64,000 nt of DNA, taken from Globomyces pollinis-pini (Eukaryota > Chytridiomycota > Chytridiomycetes > Rhizophydiales > Globomycetaceae). The stretch lies in contig MU621133.1 of the NCBI GenBank assembly GCA_025399215.1, forward strand, positions 24,588-88,587. Direction: 5' to 3'. This document shows positions 23,664 to 39,095 of the stretch, piece by piece (the first letter of the stretch is position 1; each line of letters begins with the position of its first letter). The translations under genes were made by a program, and so were the position numbers. A model generated the notes under the pieces. The model made no database searches and was not told the origin of the DNA. It saw nothing but the letters and a program-made list of their open reading frames with translations.

Positions 23664-24367
23664 TGTAATAGAGTGTAGTTAGGCAAATTTAAAATCCAGC
23701 CAAGGGGGGTCTGCGAAATTAACGCAAAAAAACATACCAGATAGGATCCCGTAGTGGATCTTTGAGAAAAGCTTTTGGTTTGTAAACGACGTGGTAGGCC
23801 GGGCAACTCCTTATACAGTGAGAAACGGCTCAAAGATAGATGAACAAAAGACAAAAAAAGCAGATGTAACGAATGCAAACCTACCTGGGATTTCCCGAAG
23901 TGCTGATTGATAATAGAAGCGAGTGGAGTACTCTGAAAGGAAACCGATAAGACTTGGTTTCTGTTGTTGCTGTGAGAGATTGAAAAACCTTGAGCTTTTC
24001 AAATGGGGGAGGGAGAAAAAAAAAATCAGTAGATTTTTAAAGAAAAAGTTCCGACCGCATGACGGTCGGACCCATGGTAAACAACAAGTTGGACCACATA
24101 TTTGTTGGTTCCAGTGGAACCAATCTCTGCCAGTCAGTGGTCAGTGGTCCTGTCAATTTGACGCGTTCTGATGAGCAAATAATCTGTAAACATTGATGAC
24201 TCACCAATTGCAAACTATTAATAATTTATTGGTGTTCATATCCACCCTAAGCTATAAGAACTTGTCCTGGACCAGTGGCCACCTGGGTCCACTGTCTCCT
24301 TTGATTATTGTATGAGATTCCAATCTGTATCTGTGTCACAATAAAAAAAAACACGCATTTTTCCATT
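23664..24367. promoter_or_regulatory. Divergent intergenic region ODC / LRRC51
   Basis: 704 bases between divergent starts, more GC-rich in patches than most spacers here. It contains a perfect 7-bp hairpin (24051-24069) and short GGTC/CAGTGG-type reiterations around 24130-24150 and 24270-24290. Open frames in it have no domains. Promoters of both genes are expected. Confidence 0.45.
24051..24069. repeat. Perfect inverted repeat (7-bp stem, 5-base loop)
   Basis: ccgaccg (24051-24057) and cggtcgg (24063-24069) pair fully around catga. The GC-rich stem stands out in AT-rich surroundings in the 5' region of the ODC gene. Confidence 0.8.
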
Positions 24368-25049
24368 ATGACTTCCAAAGCAGTAAACTCTTATTACTTA
24401 GTGTAGATATCCAGTCGATACCCACAACTAGATCCACCCTTAGATTTTTCATTCCGAGACATTATTCACCTAGCTGGTATTGTGGAAGTGGCTAATTTCA
24501 TTGTAGATGTACTTATCGTAGACACCGAAAATGACCAGAGTAATCCCCTGCCTGAGATTCCTCGTGTAATAACTAATGTACTAAGTAAGTTCTTAGACCA
24601 GCAGCAGAACATCAGTTCGATTCTGCAACAATCGGTTAGAAAACACTCTGGATTTTCCAAAAATATTAACTCATTACAATATGGATGCAAACAATATATC
24701 TTGGATTGATGTTTCCTTCAATAATCTTACGAAAATTGATGAGGTAAGAAACCATATTAATGTCAATAGACTTTTTTGTCTTGTCCAAACCTGAAAGTTT
24801 TGTACTTACATGCAAATAAAATATCTGCTACAAATGATATTGATAAATTGAAGAATTTGGTAAAGTCTTTCCTTTAATCTATAGACAAAACTAAAAAACT
24901 TAACTCTTCATGGGAACCCAGTTGAATCTGTCAAAGGATACAGATTCATGGTGATTTCTAAAATTCCACAACTGAATCATTTAGATTTCTGTGCAATCAC
25001 AAAATCTGATCGTGTAATTGCTAGAACTCCGTTCCTCAAACATCACTAA
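24368..25049 (+). CDS. LRRC51: LRRC51-like leucine-rich repeat protein
   Basis: Small leucine-rich repeat protein matching LRRC51, a family linked to cilia-bearing organisms. Joined exons read MTSKA then ISSRYPQLDPPLDFSFRDI after a 24-base intron (24383-24406). PPLDFSFRDI corresponds to the conserved PPLDYSFR block. The LRR core is ISWIDVSFNNLTKIDE, LKVLYLHANKISATNDIDKL and LKNLTLHGNPVESVKGYRF, closing with NHLDFCAITKSDR. Other introns are 31 bases (after VITNVL), 26 bases (after TKIDE) and ~25 bases (after KLKNL). The stop is TAA at 25047-25049. No single long open frame covers the gene because exons change frame; it was rebuilt by splicing. The precise role is unknown. Confidence 0.85.
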
Positions 25050-25240
25050 ATCTCCTTGTAATTTGTATTCTTGTCCAAATAAAACGAATTAAAATGTTAT
25101 ATTTCAGAATCTAGCTTGAAATATTAATAGTTTGTAATATGGTTCTACATCTCGCCAACATCGTGCTTAATGCAACATGTCTGAATTCATACAAACATAT
25201 TATGTACTTATTAGATTTCATATATTAAGTTCAATTACAA

Positions 25241-28156
<2,916 letters not shown>

Positions 28157-28269
28157 TTATGAAGAAAAGAAATGAGAAATGGTGGACAAAAACAGTGTGA
28201 CGGGACTGGACAAACTGAACATTACAAAAGATGGTAATTGATTTTATTCTTATAAAAGGATTGAATATT

Positions 28270-31200
28270 TCAACTGTTCAACCTGGTGATCATAACGCTA
28301 CCGAATTGTGCACTTTTTACTAAATTAAAATCATCATTATGATCATTGACTCCCAAAACTTCTTTCCAGGCATTTAATATTTTTCGAAGCAGCTGTTGAT
28401 TCGCCCTGAAGTTTAGAATATTATATATACCAAGTCTCTGCAAACACCTAATTGTTAAGAGGACGTGAATCACTTACAAACTTTCTATAGGAATTAAACA
28501 TATTTCGGCGATATGCGTTCCTCCACGATTTAAAGAATTTGATGACAGTTTTTCGATTATGATAAATGGCACGTAACTTTCGAGTTTTTTTATAGCGCCA
28601 TGTTGTGATGCTTGACCTCAACAAAGAGTTATTGTATATTCTATTCTCAAATACTATAATTAAGAGTAAAAACCTTACATTTACATGTCGAGTGTTTGTT
28701 TAACCAAACAAGGAAATATTTTCTACGTAACAATCTCTGAGAAGATACGAATTTGGCAACCTAGTTTTAATTTCAATCAATTAACTTCATTTCTGGTCGA
28801 GTTTACCCAATGATGAAAAGTACAACTTTTCAATTTTGAAAGTGAATGGTTCTCGGCAATAGTTCCCCTTGTTTGCCATATGAACAAAAGCTGATTCCAT
28901 TTGAAAAATGAGCGGTGTAACCTTCTCTTTTCAAGTTCTTTACGCTTCACTAAAAGGCAAACCATTTTAAACCAAGATGCAAAATGAGATAGTGCAAGCT
29001 TTTTATCATACTGATTACAAGCTCGCTTTGTATACCGCTCAATGTTTTGCTAAAATTAGTAAAGCAACGTAATCAACATACTTGGCGTGATGCCCACGTT
29101 GTAAAGTTGGAGGCTCTTACTCGATTCTGCCAAAAAGATTTAGCCAACAGATAACCATCGGCCTTTCTTTTCCATTTCAAAAACTTTGGCTGTATTAACT
29201 TTAGATTCTTGGAATTTCTGAAAGTTCGGGCTATTGCCAACTGTCTCCAAACTACGGTGAGTTAAAAAAGATACCTTGAAAATACTTTGCTTTCTTTTTG
29301 GTAAAATGTAACTTTACAGATATCTTCAATTGCTTAAAATGGGACTTCTCATAACGCTTATTGTGTAGTCGATAGATCCAATGGCTAAAGAAATACCTTT
29401 CCGATTGGAAGCGGGAAAACTGCCGTGCCCATCGAAGCAGCATTTTCTGCTTCCAGGCCAAAAAGAAGGTCGTGATCTGTGAATGATTTGCCAAAATTCC
29501 AGCTTGACTTAGTGCGATCCGCTGATTTGACTGGAATCGAGTACTAATTTTCCAAAATGAAAAGATTGATTGTAACCGCGGTTTACTAAATTGAACATAA
29601 ATAAGCTTTTCAATCATTGCTTTTTGCCTCCAATAAAGAAAACATCTAGATTTCAGACGATTAACTCTGGCCATGGTAGCGACTTTTTCTAAGTGATTAT
29701 TTTGGAAGGTTATCACATATCGCTTCTTCCTCCATATCCAAAAATATTGCCTATATATTTGAATTAAGCGTTCCTCTCTCACGGCAACATCTAATGATCG
29801 ATAATATGACGCCTGCGACCTCCATTTATGCAACGCTTTTTTAAGTACATGATTAACGTGTCTTTTTGCTGCTACTTCGTTAAACTTGGCAATTTTTTCA
29901 TGAATAATTTTCCAGTGTTGAAACATACTTCCCTTCTTTCGGAAAGCAAATGTTAATGACGCCCATTTCCCTGTAGCTATTTGTCTTTCTAGGCGTATAT
30001 TCCAATACCGAAGCACTTTTTGTGTCGACCGAAACGAACAAACGTACATTGCTCGTTGATATCGGCGAATTTTTGTAAACAGCCGCTTTCTCCATATTCG
30101 ATACGCCAAAGTTTTTAGCCTTTCAGTATACCAACTGATTGCAATTTCAATTAAATCATTTGGACGAGGGTATGACACACTGGCTTCCCCTTCTGCTAAA
30201 TGCAGAGTCACAAATGGGCGCGGTTTACTTGCACCACGCTGATAGAATATATCTGCGTCTAGACTATGGAGTTTGTAGTATCTTCTTCTCCACATGAAAA
30301 AAAAGTGCTGCAATTGAAAACGTTTAGAAACTTCAGTAGCATTTCCATAGTCCATTCGATGCTTGTATGCTTTTCGAAGAGCATAAAATACCTTCCACTT
30401 CTTGTATCGGTTAGCTTGTTTGCCCTAAAGTTAGCTGGTCGATCTTACCCGTCTGGCGTTTCTCCATGCAATAAAAAACTCTTTCCATATGGTCCATTGC
30501 CTTTCGTTAAAATGCTCATCTGCAATTTTCCATGCATGCTGTCTAATTCGCTTTGTCTTCCATTTGCTAAAGACTTTTTTCAAAAGACGAGCAGAAGAAT
30601 TAAGTTGATTCCCATGGTATCGGTTCATCAAGAGTTTCCATTTTGAAAAGCAGTGTTTGATGATAGCAGCTAGCGTTAAACAGCATCGTCTTACTTTCTC
30701 CGACAGCAGTTCCACTATTTTCCATTAATAAATTACTGGTATATATTAATTTCCATAGCCTAAATAGTTAATTCATTGAATATTACTTAAAATGCCGTTG
30801 AAGTGTGTTCTTTCGCAAGGTATTGCGAATAATTCTATTTTGTTCCATCCTTGTGACCCATGTTAACAGTATACGTAAAATTCTGATCTTATTTCTTTTT
30901 GCAATAAAACGTTGATAAAATAGTTCATGTTGCCAATTTTTGAACGTCCGTTTTAGTCGAAGAATTGTATGTGAGTCAACCTGCGGTTCGTTATAGAAAT
31001 TCTGGTATTAGATTCATGCATTATTACCATTGCTTGGTTATGCATGGTTGTATATCGTCTTAGTGCAAGTTTCCAGGTTAAGAAACATCTTTTTACCACA
31101 GCAGCCTGGATATTGTTACAATACACTAATCGAGTTAGAATCAGTAATATCAATTACTTTGTGATATTGCGCTTAATTTCCATTTCTTAAAACACAATTG

Positions 31201-33652
31201 AACACACGACTTCCGTTTACGATTTTGAAAATTGGTGACATTGAAAGAAACCCTCCATTTATTCAACCATCCTTTCAAGAAAAATCTTTTACCCACAGTC
31301 TCTTGAGCCTAAACATCAGTCATTTATGATCGAACTTTTAAAATAGAAACCTTTCGATCCCATTTACTGAATACTTCAACAAGCAAACGGTCATTGTTTG
31401 GTTCCAATTGATTCAGAGTGATTATTTTTCGGATCTGCTTATTACAAGAAATAATTTTACTTTCTGTTTGATCAATGGTATCTGTAATGTAAACTTAAGT
31501 CTCGCTTGACCATTGACAAACAGAATTAACCATTTGCGGAAGTATAACCTTTTTCTATTGTGTCTTTGTAAGGTTGTGTGCAAGTTTAAATTTCCTTTTA
31601 ATCTCTATCATAAATCATGTCAAAGTATGTACATACATTAACCCTGTGCAGAAATGACCTCCACTGACTGAATTTATTCCAGACAAGATGATTAGATGCT
31701 GCCTTTAACTGCGTCTTTGTAATACTACAATTAAATAAACACCATTACTATTTCTTCTTCCATTTTCTAAAACAATTTCGATTCTTATTCATGCGACTGT
31801 TAGTTCTTGATATGTATGAATTCTCAATCATTTTAAGCTGCCAGTAGCGGAATTGACGTTTTAATAGTCGCTGAGAACTTATTCGTTGCATCACCAAACA
31901 ATTGTTTCGGCGCTCTATACATTTCGCAGTACTGAAATTAAGCGGCAATCAATACCTGCTCTTCCATTTCAAAAATGCTTGTTTGACATTGCCAATTGTT
32001 TGTCTCAAATTACACAGTTCTATTGCCATTTTGCTCAAAATTGTACCTTCATAGCTAGATGATTTAGAATCCAATTACTTACACTCGTTTCCAAGACAAA
32101 AAACATCTTTGAAGTAAAACCGACTCCTTTTTGTATTCCAAGTCATAACACTGTGTCAAAACAACCATGATGCTTTTATATCTAAGAGTTTAAATAGTTA
32201 GTTTTGCTAAGAATACCTTGATTTCCAAACTCTAAACTTCGATTCAACAATTTTATCATCCTTTATATACTCCCAACGCCTATATCTTTGAGACAACAAA
32301 CAGTTTCGCTTCCAAATCAAGAATGATTTACCCAATCGAAACCCCAGGACTTTTGATTGATTAATACGAGCAATTAATCTTTTCTTGGCCTCCAATTTCC
32401 ATATCTAATATAAAAAATGACGAAACCATTATACTCTAAAAACCTTTTTGGTAATATCTTTGCGTTTCTTGATTAAAACTGTCTGAATAGCAAATTCTGA
32501 ATGTTTTCTAAATTCGTATTTGTTTTTCCAAACATCAAAATGTGTTCGTTTCATATATTTAATTTGAAACTGACGACATGCATTGATTTGATATACTACT
32601 GATTCATTTGCGTGATTTTTCAAAGATTTAAACGCAATCTGTTTTAGCCAAAGTACTCTAGACTTCTACACCTGTTATAAATCACGAATTACTCTTCTAC
32701 TGGAGGAAGTTGCGTATAAAGCAGCAAAATATTTCACTTGAAGGTTTTGATTGCGAAAATACCAAGCATTTTGTTGTAATACTGCTGATTTTAACCAGTA
32801 TTTGAATGATCGTTTCAATAATGAGTTGCTCCAAAACCGAGTCGCAGCCATCCATTCCTATATTGAGCTATTGTTTCTTACTTGCATAATCCATTGTTTA
32901 TTAGATTTCAATTTTTTGATTGAACTAGAGTTAAGTGCTTTGTTAAACCTTTTCCACGATGATAACATCTCTGCGAGCTCGTAATTGGTGTGATGTAGAA
33001 TATCCGAAGGATTCATCATACTATCTGTGGATGATTCCACTGAGAATGAATCTAACTGATAGTTTGGATTGGTCGTATGGTTGAATGCAGCAGAGTGTGT
33101 TTCCTCTGGTTGAATGGAACCAGAAATCGCACTGAATTTCATAGGCACTAAATGCTGCTGATGATGCAGACAATAAGGTGCAGTGCTATTTATATCAGAA
33201 ATATTTGAGAATTCTTGATTGATGAATGAATATTTATCATGTTGTTGAAAACTTGAATGTATTTCTGGTACTGATTGCGATTTCAGTGGTAATCGATCGA
33301 GTATTTGATGATTGTTGAAGGTATTCTGAGCCTCTTGTGCAGCGTTTGTTTGTACTAGATTTGCCAATAGTTTAATTCGTTGATTCCAGGAGTGATTAGG
33401 TAACAATCGATTCAGGATAATCAAAGTCGTATCGATTAACTGAGCTTGATGATGAGATATATTATTGGCTTCATTCGAAAACACCACTCTGATAGCCTCT
33501 CTCAAGTATTCCAATGAAATGGATTGATGACGATTAAGCTTACTCTGAACTAAATAGACCAAATCCTTGATCAGAGTGACTTCTACATCAGGTTAATATT
33601 TATTCTGAAATCTACCTTCTTCTCTAACCATCAACCACCAATTCTTTGTCAT
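28270..33652 (-). CDS. SFI1: Sfi1-like centrin-binding repeat protein
   Basis: Long helical protein made of short units with an aromatic-x-x-Trp-(Lys/Arg) core, the Sfi1 pattern that binds centrin in the spindle pole body/centrosome half-bridge or basal body. I count at least 20 units, for example CFSKWKLLMN, VFSKWKTKRI, ALHKWRSQASYY, YFWIWRKKRY, CFLYWRQKAM, QFRYWQLKMI, CFRKWKKK and HFDVWKNKYEF. The start is MTKNWWLMVREE at 33652, joined across a 30-base intron to EVTLIKDLVYLVQSKLNRHQ. The N-terminal ~230 residues are a non-repeat region with HQ-rich linkers. The C-terminus is ILNAWKEVLGVNDHNDDF and a TGA at 28270-28272. Many small exons lie between; I did not solve every junction, particularly at 30.7-32.7 kb. 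Confidence 0.82.
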
Positions 33653-33934
33653 TTGTGAAAAACAGTTCCTGATAAAACACCAAACAAATTGAAATTTAAT
33701 GATTCAAAGGGTACGTGATCAATGTCAACAATAAGAAAACTTGATGGATGATCGGTTGATCAGCTAGCGTATTAGTTGTAGAGTTCGGACAAATAGAAAT
33801 ACCCTTCAGGATGCTAAGGACTCATCATATAAATGACTGCTACTTAAAATAGTTTATTACTGTTCTAGTTGAAGTATCAATCAATTGACTCTCAGAAGTG
33901 GTTTTGAACGTCTACAGATAGTTTTTACTTTTTT

Positions 33935-36900
33935 ATGAGTAAATTCGTGGACAAAGTCTGGATTCTACAGCAAACAGACAAGGATTTAACAGAAGCAGAA
34001 GAGATTTTAAAAAGCATCCCAAATCCTTCCTTGGGTGACTTGCAGTCAAACATGCCTCACTGGTGCGTGTCCAAAAGAGCACAGATTATCAGCGTATTTC
34101 TTAGTGTGTTCATTATAGATTCTTTCAATTCCAACAGACTCAAATCCATTTTACCTGCTTGAAATATCAGATTCAAAGCATTTTTGTATTGCATCCATAA
34201 CCGAATCGGTAGTTAACCAGTAATAATTGGTTCTTAACTTTTTCTTAGAATGAACCTATCCAAAGCTCTTACTTCTTATAGCGGAGCATGTATAATCATT
34301 CTCAAATTCCGATATCAGTTTAGAAAAACGAAGTTGAACAAATATAGGTTTGTCCTATTGTCTAAAAATATCTATAGCGCCATGATATGTATTGATAGCA
34401 TGAAAATAGTTGGTTCAGAAGGTATATCCGTAGTGGGGAAGCCATATTCTGTCTGTGACGTTGATCAAATTGCCAATAAGTTGAATTTCATCCAGGAATA
34501 GTAATGAATGGTGCCTTAACCTTAAGTATTGAAGAGAATGGATCGAAGAATCTCAGTATGGAAAACCAGCAGTAAAATTTAACTTTTTTATCATTAGATC
34601 CAATGGAACACCGCCAAAGAATATTCCACATGCCGCTTGGGGGGTTTGCGTATTTACATTTTAATCTCAGGATTTTACTTTAATGAATATGGACTGCAAA
34701 AGCAATTTTGATACCAAAGAAAGCGATGTATATCCTGTAGAAGTGGTCGATAATGACACCAATACCAGGTAGCATTTTAGTTTTTAAAAAATTAAGCAGA
34801 GTCAATGAAGAAGAACATAAAATCTCAGAAAACACCACTGCGGGCGAAATTCCAGCAGATAAAGGAACAATTGTAGACGATTTGGATGAATTGTACCTTT
34901 TGAACGAATCAAGCCAAATCCAATTTATGGAAGAATCCGAGGAAGATGAACAAAACGCAACATCATCCTCTCCGATGCACAGTCAAAAAGAACGATCCGA
35001 AAGACTCGACGACTACTTGATGGAGCCAGATGACACCGACTTCGATACTGTAAACACTATAACACAAATTGAGGGTGCAGTTGAGGATTTATCACCAATT
35101 TCATTTCATAATCGTAGTGATAATGGAAATTCTTCTGGTGTTATCAAAGAAAATACCGAACCACCCCAACCAGTTGAACCACTACCGGATGAAAACAGTC
35201 AGAAGTCGAACTCGGAAGCAGAAAGAGAAAAATCAAATGCTGTATCCGATCATCAGCCTGCCGATACTACTTTCTTGAATCCGCAATTAGAACAAAGCCA
35301 ATCTCACGATAAGGAGTCAGATGATGAAGACTTTGATATGCACTCGCAATATAGCATCGAAAATTATCATATGAATCGAAAAGAAGAACTCCTCTTTACG
35401 CAAACTGTTCCCACTCAGTTATCAGATACGGATGATAACGAATACCCGATTGGAACAAAGCTACCAGAAATTATTGCATTAGAGACGCAGTATTATCCTC
35501 TAGATCATGAAGAGTTTGATACACAACCAAATCAGTTGGAAAATTCAAACTTGAATCAAAAGGAGATTGACCCAGAGAGTCATTCACATGATATGCTATG
35601 TACACAATTGGAACAAGAAACATATGGTGAAGACTATTGGAAAGGAGACAGGTCGGATTTTTCTGATGAATCAAGAGCAAAACTTCCAGAATAGTAATGC
35701 ATTTTTAATTTAATCTATAGTGATAATGATCTATCTGATGAGTCGTATATTCAAATTACAACACCTGCTTATAAGCGTATGACAGAATCATTGGAAAATG
35801 CACACAATGAAGCAACAGATGAGATTGTAGACATGGACTTGGATGATCAAGATTCACAATCCAGCCTACGAGGTAATTCTGTCCTATTTTTAACTGTCAA
35901 ACAGAGGCGAATATTCATACTTTACAATCAGATTATCCCATTTTCGATGTAGAATCAAACTCACAGGATTCTGATGGCGACCGTGAAATTGATAAATTCT
36001 TTTCCATTTTTGCACACTTAAACGACAGTGCAAGCGAAAGTTCGAGTTATAGTGAACCAGATACAGAACAAGAAGCATTACAGGATGTGATTGAGCCTAT
36101 ACAAGAATTTTCAAAGAAAGATTATATTGATGATGATCATGATTCAGAAGTCGATGAACTGGAATCGGCGATATTGAAGAGACATTCAGATATGAGAAAA
36201 TCGATTTCTTCGGTGGTGAATGATGAAGAAAATGATGAAGATGAAGAAGTTTTGATCCCTGAAGAAAATGGAACAGAACAATCACATATATCTGTCGATG
36301 ATGATGATAGGCAGGCTGATAAATCAAAAATTGATATTGAGGAGGATAGCAATTCAATTAACTCTAATAATAGATTTGAAAGAAATAGCAATTACGAAGA
36401 GGTGGAGTGTTGTAATGAAGATAAGTCTATCTATACTAGAGGGTTAAATGTGATTGAAGAGTATCCATGTGTTTTGTTGGCAAATAGTACAGCAGATTCT
36501 GTTAGTCATCATACACACTCAGAAGAGTCTGAGAATTCCATGACTCCAACATTGAAGCGAATTTGGTCTAAAAATGCAAAGGATATTGCGGTTTTAGACG
36601 AGAAAATACAACATGGGTGCTGGACAAATTTAAGGAAGAGTTGGTCGCAATACATTATCCCAGATCACGAGAGTGAATCTGTAATAGCTGATGATTATCA
36701 TGAGAGTTCAGAAGTCGAAGTTCATCAAGCCAACGACTTCTCTGTGGATAAAGCTGGTGAGGAGATTGATTCCCATTGGGCCCCTGCTGGTGATGAAAGT
36801 AAGCATATATTGTTGACTCTTATAGTTGAAGATCAGTATCAAATGATTGATGTAGAAGATACCCAACAAGATGAACCGCTACATCTGAACGATTTAGAGG

Positions 36901-37452
36901 GCTATGAGGACAATGGCAATCAAATTGAAGAAGAAGACTATAGTGAATTAGGTATTCATAATATGGTTAATGAATTAAGAAATCAATTTGGAATTAGAGT
37001 CTGAGGACTTTGGATGTTATTCAAACATAGATATGGTTTCGAATCAACGGGAAAGAAACATGCAGTCTTCATCAAATGAAATTGGTAAAGTGTTGCTGCT
37101 AAACATAGATGAAGAGGAATCAGCTGATAGTGATAAAAGAGTAAGTTTGGACGAATTGAAAGATGAGATGTCACCACCAAGGACAATTATGGAAAGTATC
37201 AGACGTTCAATCACACCAAGAAATGTAACTCTTTCTCCAGCTACTGGAGGCAAAGAGACTTCTTTATCGTTTGGTTGTAGTTCAAGTCTTGGTGGCAAGT
37301 ATATTACTCCCCCCTCTAAAACATCAAAGAAACGCGGGAGATTCTGGGAAGAGATGAGACAAAGTATTGGAGTATCTAATGAACGTAAAAAGCAGACCAG
37401 AGATCTGAATGAAGACAATCGACCCATTAAAGTAGTCAAAGTAGAACAGTAG
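33935..37452 (+). CDS. Acidic TQ-rich protein with an FHA-like N-terminus
   Basis: Unnamed protein. Splicing with small introns gives a continuous chain. MSKFVDKVWILQQTDKDL is followed by MPHWCVSKRAQIIS, then ILSIPTDSNPFYLLEISDSK (25-base intron), ITESVVNQMNLSKALTSY (29-base intron at a CA|GTAATA donor) and GKPYSVFEFHPGIVMNG (26-base intron). The VSKRAQI ... FYLLEISDSK pattern recalls an FHA phospho-threonine-binding fold, and W-I-L near the start recalls Nbs1, but this is tentative. The next ~700 residues are strongly acidic and disordered, with repeated TQ sites (LFTQTVPTQ, LETQYY, FDTQPNQ, LCTQLEQ), a possible checkpoint-kinase target cluster. The end is basic (YITPPSKTSKKRGRFWEEMR) and stops at TAG 37450-37452. 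Alternatives are an unrelated scaffold or chromatin protein. Confidence 0.6.
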
Positions 37453-37587
37453 ACCAAACATTGATAATTATGTTTGGTTCATTTACAGATCCAATCGACC
37501 ACTGTTTTTTAATATGTTTATAATAAAGATCAAGCAAAGCAAGAGTTCAATATTTTTCACTTTTTCACCTTTGTATCTTGACAAAAA

Positions 37588-39008
37588 ATGGTGAAAAGAG
37601 CGGTTGTGAATGACAATGAAAGTAAAGACCAAATCAAAGAACAGATTGGTGCAAATAGTTCATTGAAAGGTTTGCCAGATCGGTCATTAATTCCTTAGCC
37701 TTGAAAGAAGATGTTAGTCACCCAGTTAAAAAACCAAAAACCCACAGTCCAAAAGTTGATGAACAGTATAAGGAAGTCACTTGCTCGGCTCCTGTTAATA
37801 TCGCAGTTGTAAAGTACTGGGGAAAAAGAGATACGAAACTGATCTTGCCAACCAATTCATCATTGTCCGCAACTCTCTCACAAAATGATCTACAATCAAC
37901 TACCACCGTTCGTTGTTCAAAATCATTAAAGTCGGATTTACTCTTTTTGAATGGAAAGCAAGAAAGTGTAGAAGCTAAACGATTTCAGACCGTTTTATCT
38001 CAAGCTAGAGAGTGTAGAAAGAAAATGGAAGACGAAGATCCAAAGTTAGCAGATATGTCTACTTGGAAAGTGGTTATCGCTTCCGTGAATAACTTTCCTA
38101 CCGCTGCTGGCTTGGCATCATCCGCCTCTGGGTTTGCTTGTTTAGCTTACTGTTTATTTCAACTTTATGAATTACCTCTAAGTATTTCTGAATTATCTCG
38201 ACTAGCTCGTGTTGGTTCTGGATCAGCTTGTCGGTCTTTATTTGGTGGGTTTGTAAAATGGGAAATGGGACTTAAAGCTGACGGTTCTGACTCGTTAGCT
38301 GTACAAGTGTGTGATGAAAATGCCTGGAAAGACATGGAAGCTTTGATTTTGGTTGTTTCTGATGCAAAAAAAGATGTTGGATCTACTGAAGGTATGCAAG
38401 ATACTGTAAATTCCTCCGATCTATTAAAGCATCGTATTGAATCGGTTGTTCCAGAAAGAATGAAGAATATGGAACATGCTATCAAGACTCATGACTTTGA
38501 TGCATTTGCTGAATTGACCATGATTGATTCTAATCAATTCCATGCCGTTTGCTTAGATACTTATCCACCAATTTTCTACATGAACGATGTTTCAAGACAA
38601 ATTATCCGATTTGTTACTGCTTATAACAAAGTCTTTTTGAAGAAGGATGCTCATGGTAAACAAAGAGGATACCGTGCAGCGTACACTTTCGATGCAGGTC
38701 CAAATGCAGTTCTTTACCTCAATAAGAAGCATGTTGCTGAAGTTATTGGGCTAGTGAATCATTTCTTTCCTACAACCACTTCTGAATCTGACAAGACCCT
38801 CTATTATGGACGTGGAATTAATTACCTGAACGATATCAAAACCAAAGATATTGAGCTTTTAATCAAAAAAATCGGGCTGAAACCATATCCAATCGATTCT
38901 CTCAGTCGCATCATCAGTACTTCTGTGGGAGGAGGACCAAGATTATTGTCCAACGAATATGATTCATCAGAATCACTCTTGAATTTGAAAAATGAACCTA
39001 AGCATTGA
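37588..39008 (+). CDS. MVD1: Mevalonate diphosphate decarboxylase
   Basis: GHMP-fold enzyme making isopentenyl diphosphate, the last step of the mevalonate route to sterols, dolichol and prenyl groups. SAPVNIAVVKYWGKRDTKLI and LPTNSSLSATLSQNDL are the family's N-terminal blocks. The ATP loop is NFPTAAGLASSASGFACLAY, and SGSACRSLFGGFVKWEMG holds the catalytic surroundings. YTFDAGPNAVLYL is the C-terminal substrate/ATP motif. The first exon (ATG 37588) and a 29-base intron add about 57 residues before the domain, including a basic VKKPKTHSPK; most relatives start within about ten residues of the domain. The rest is a single uninterrupted exon. The end overlaps nothing; the stop TGA is 87 bases from the convergent F-box gene. 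Confidence 0.95.
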
Positions 39009-39095
39009 ATAAATCAATATAACTTTCTGAAAACGCAAATTTCTTTCCTATTGGACTAATATCCTAAGATTCACTATATTATTTATAAGTTTCAT

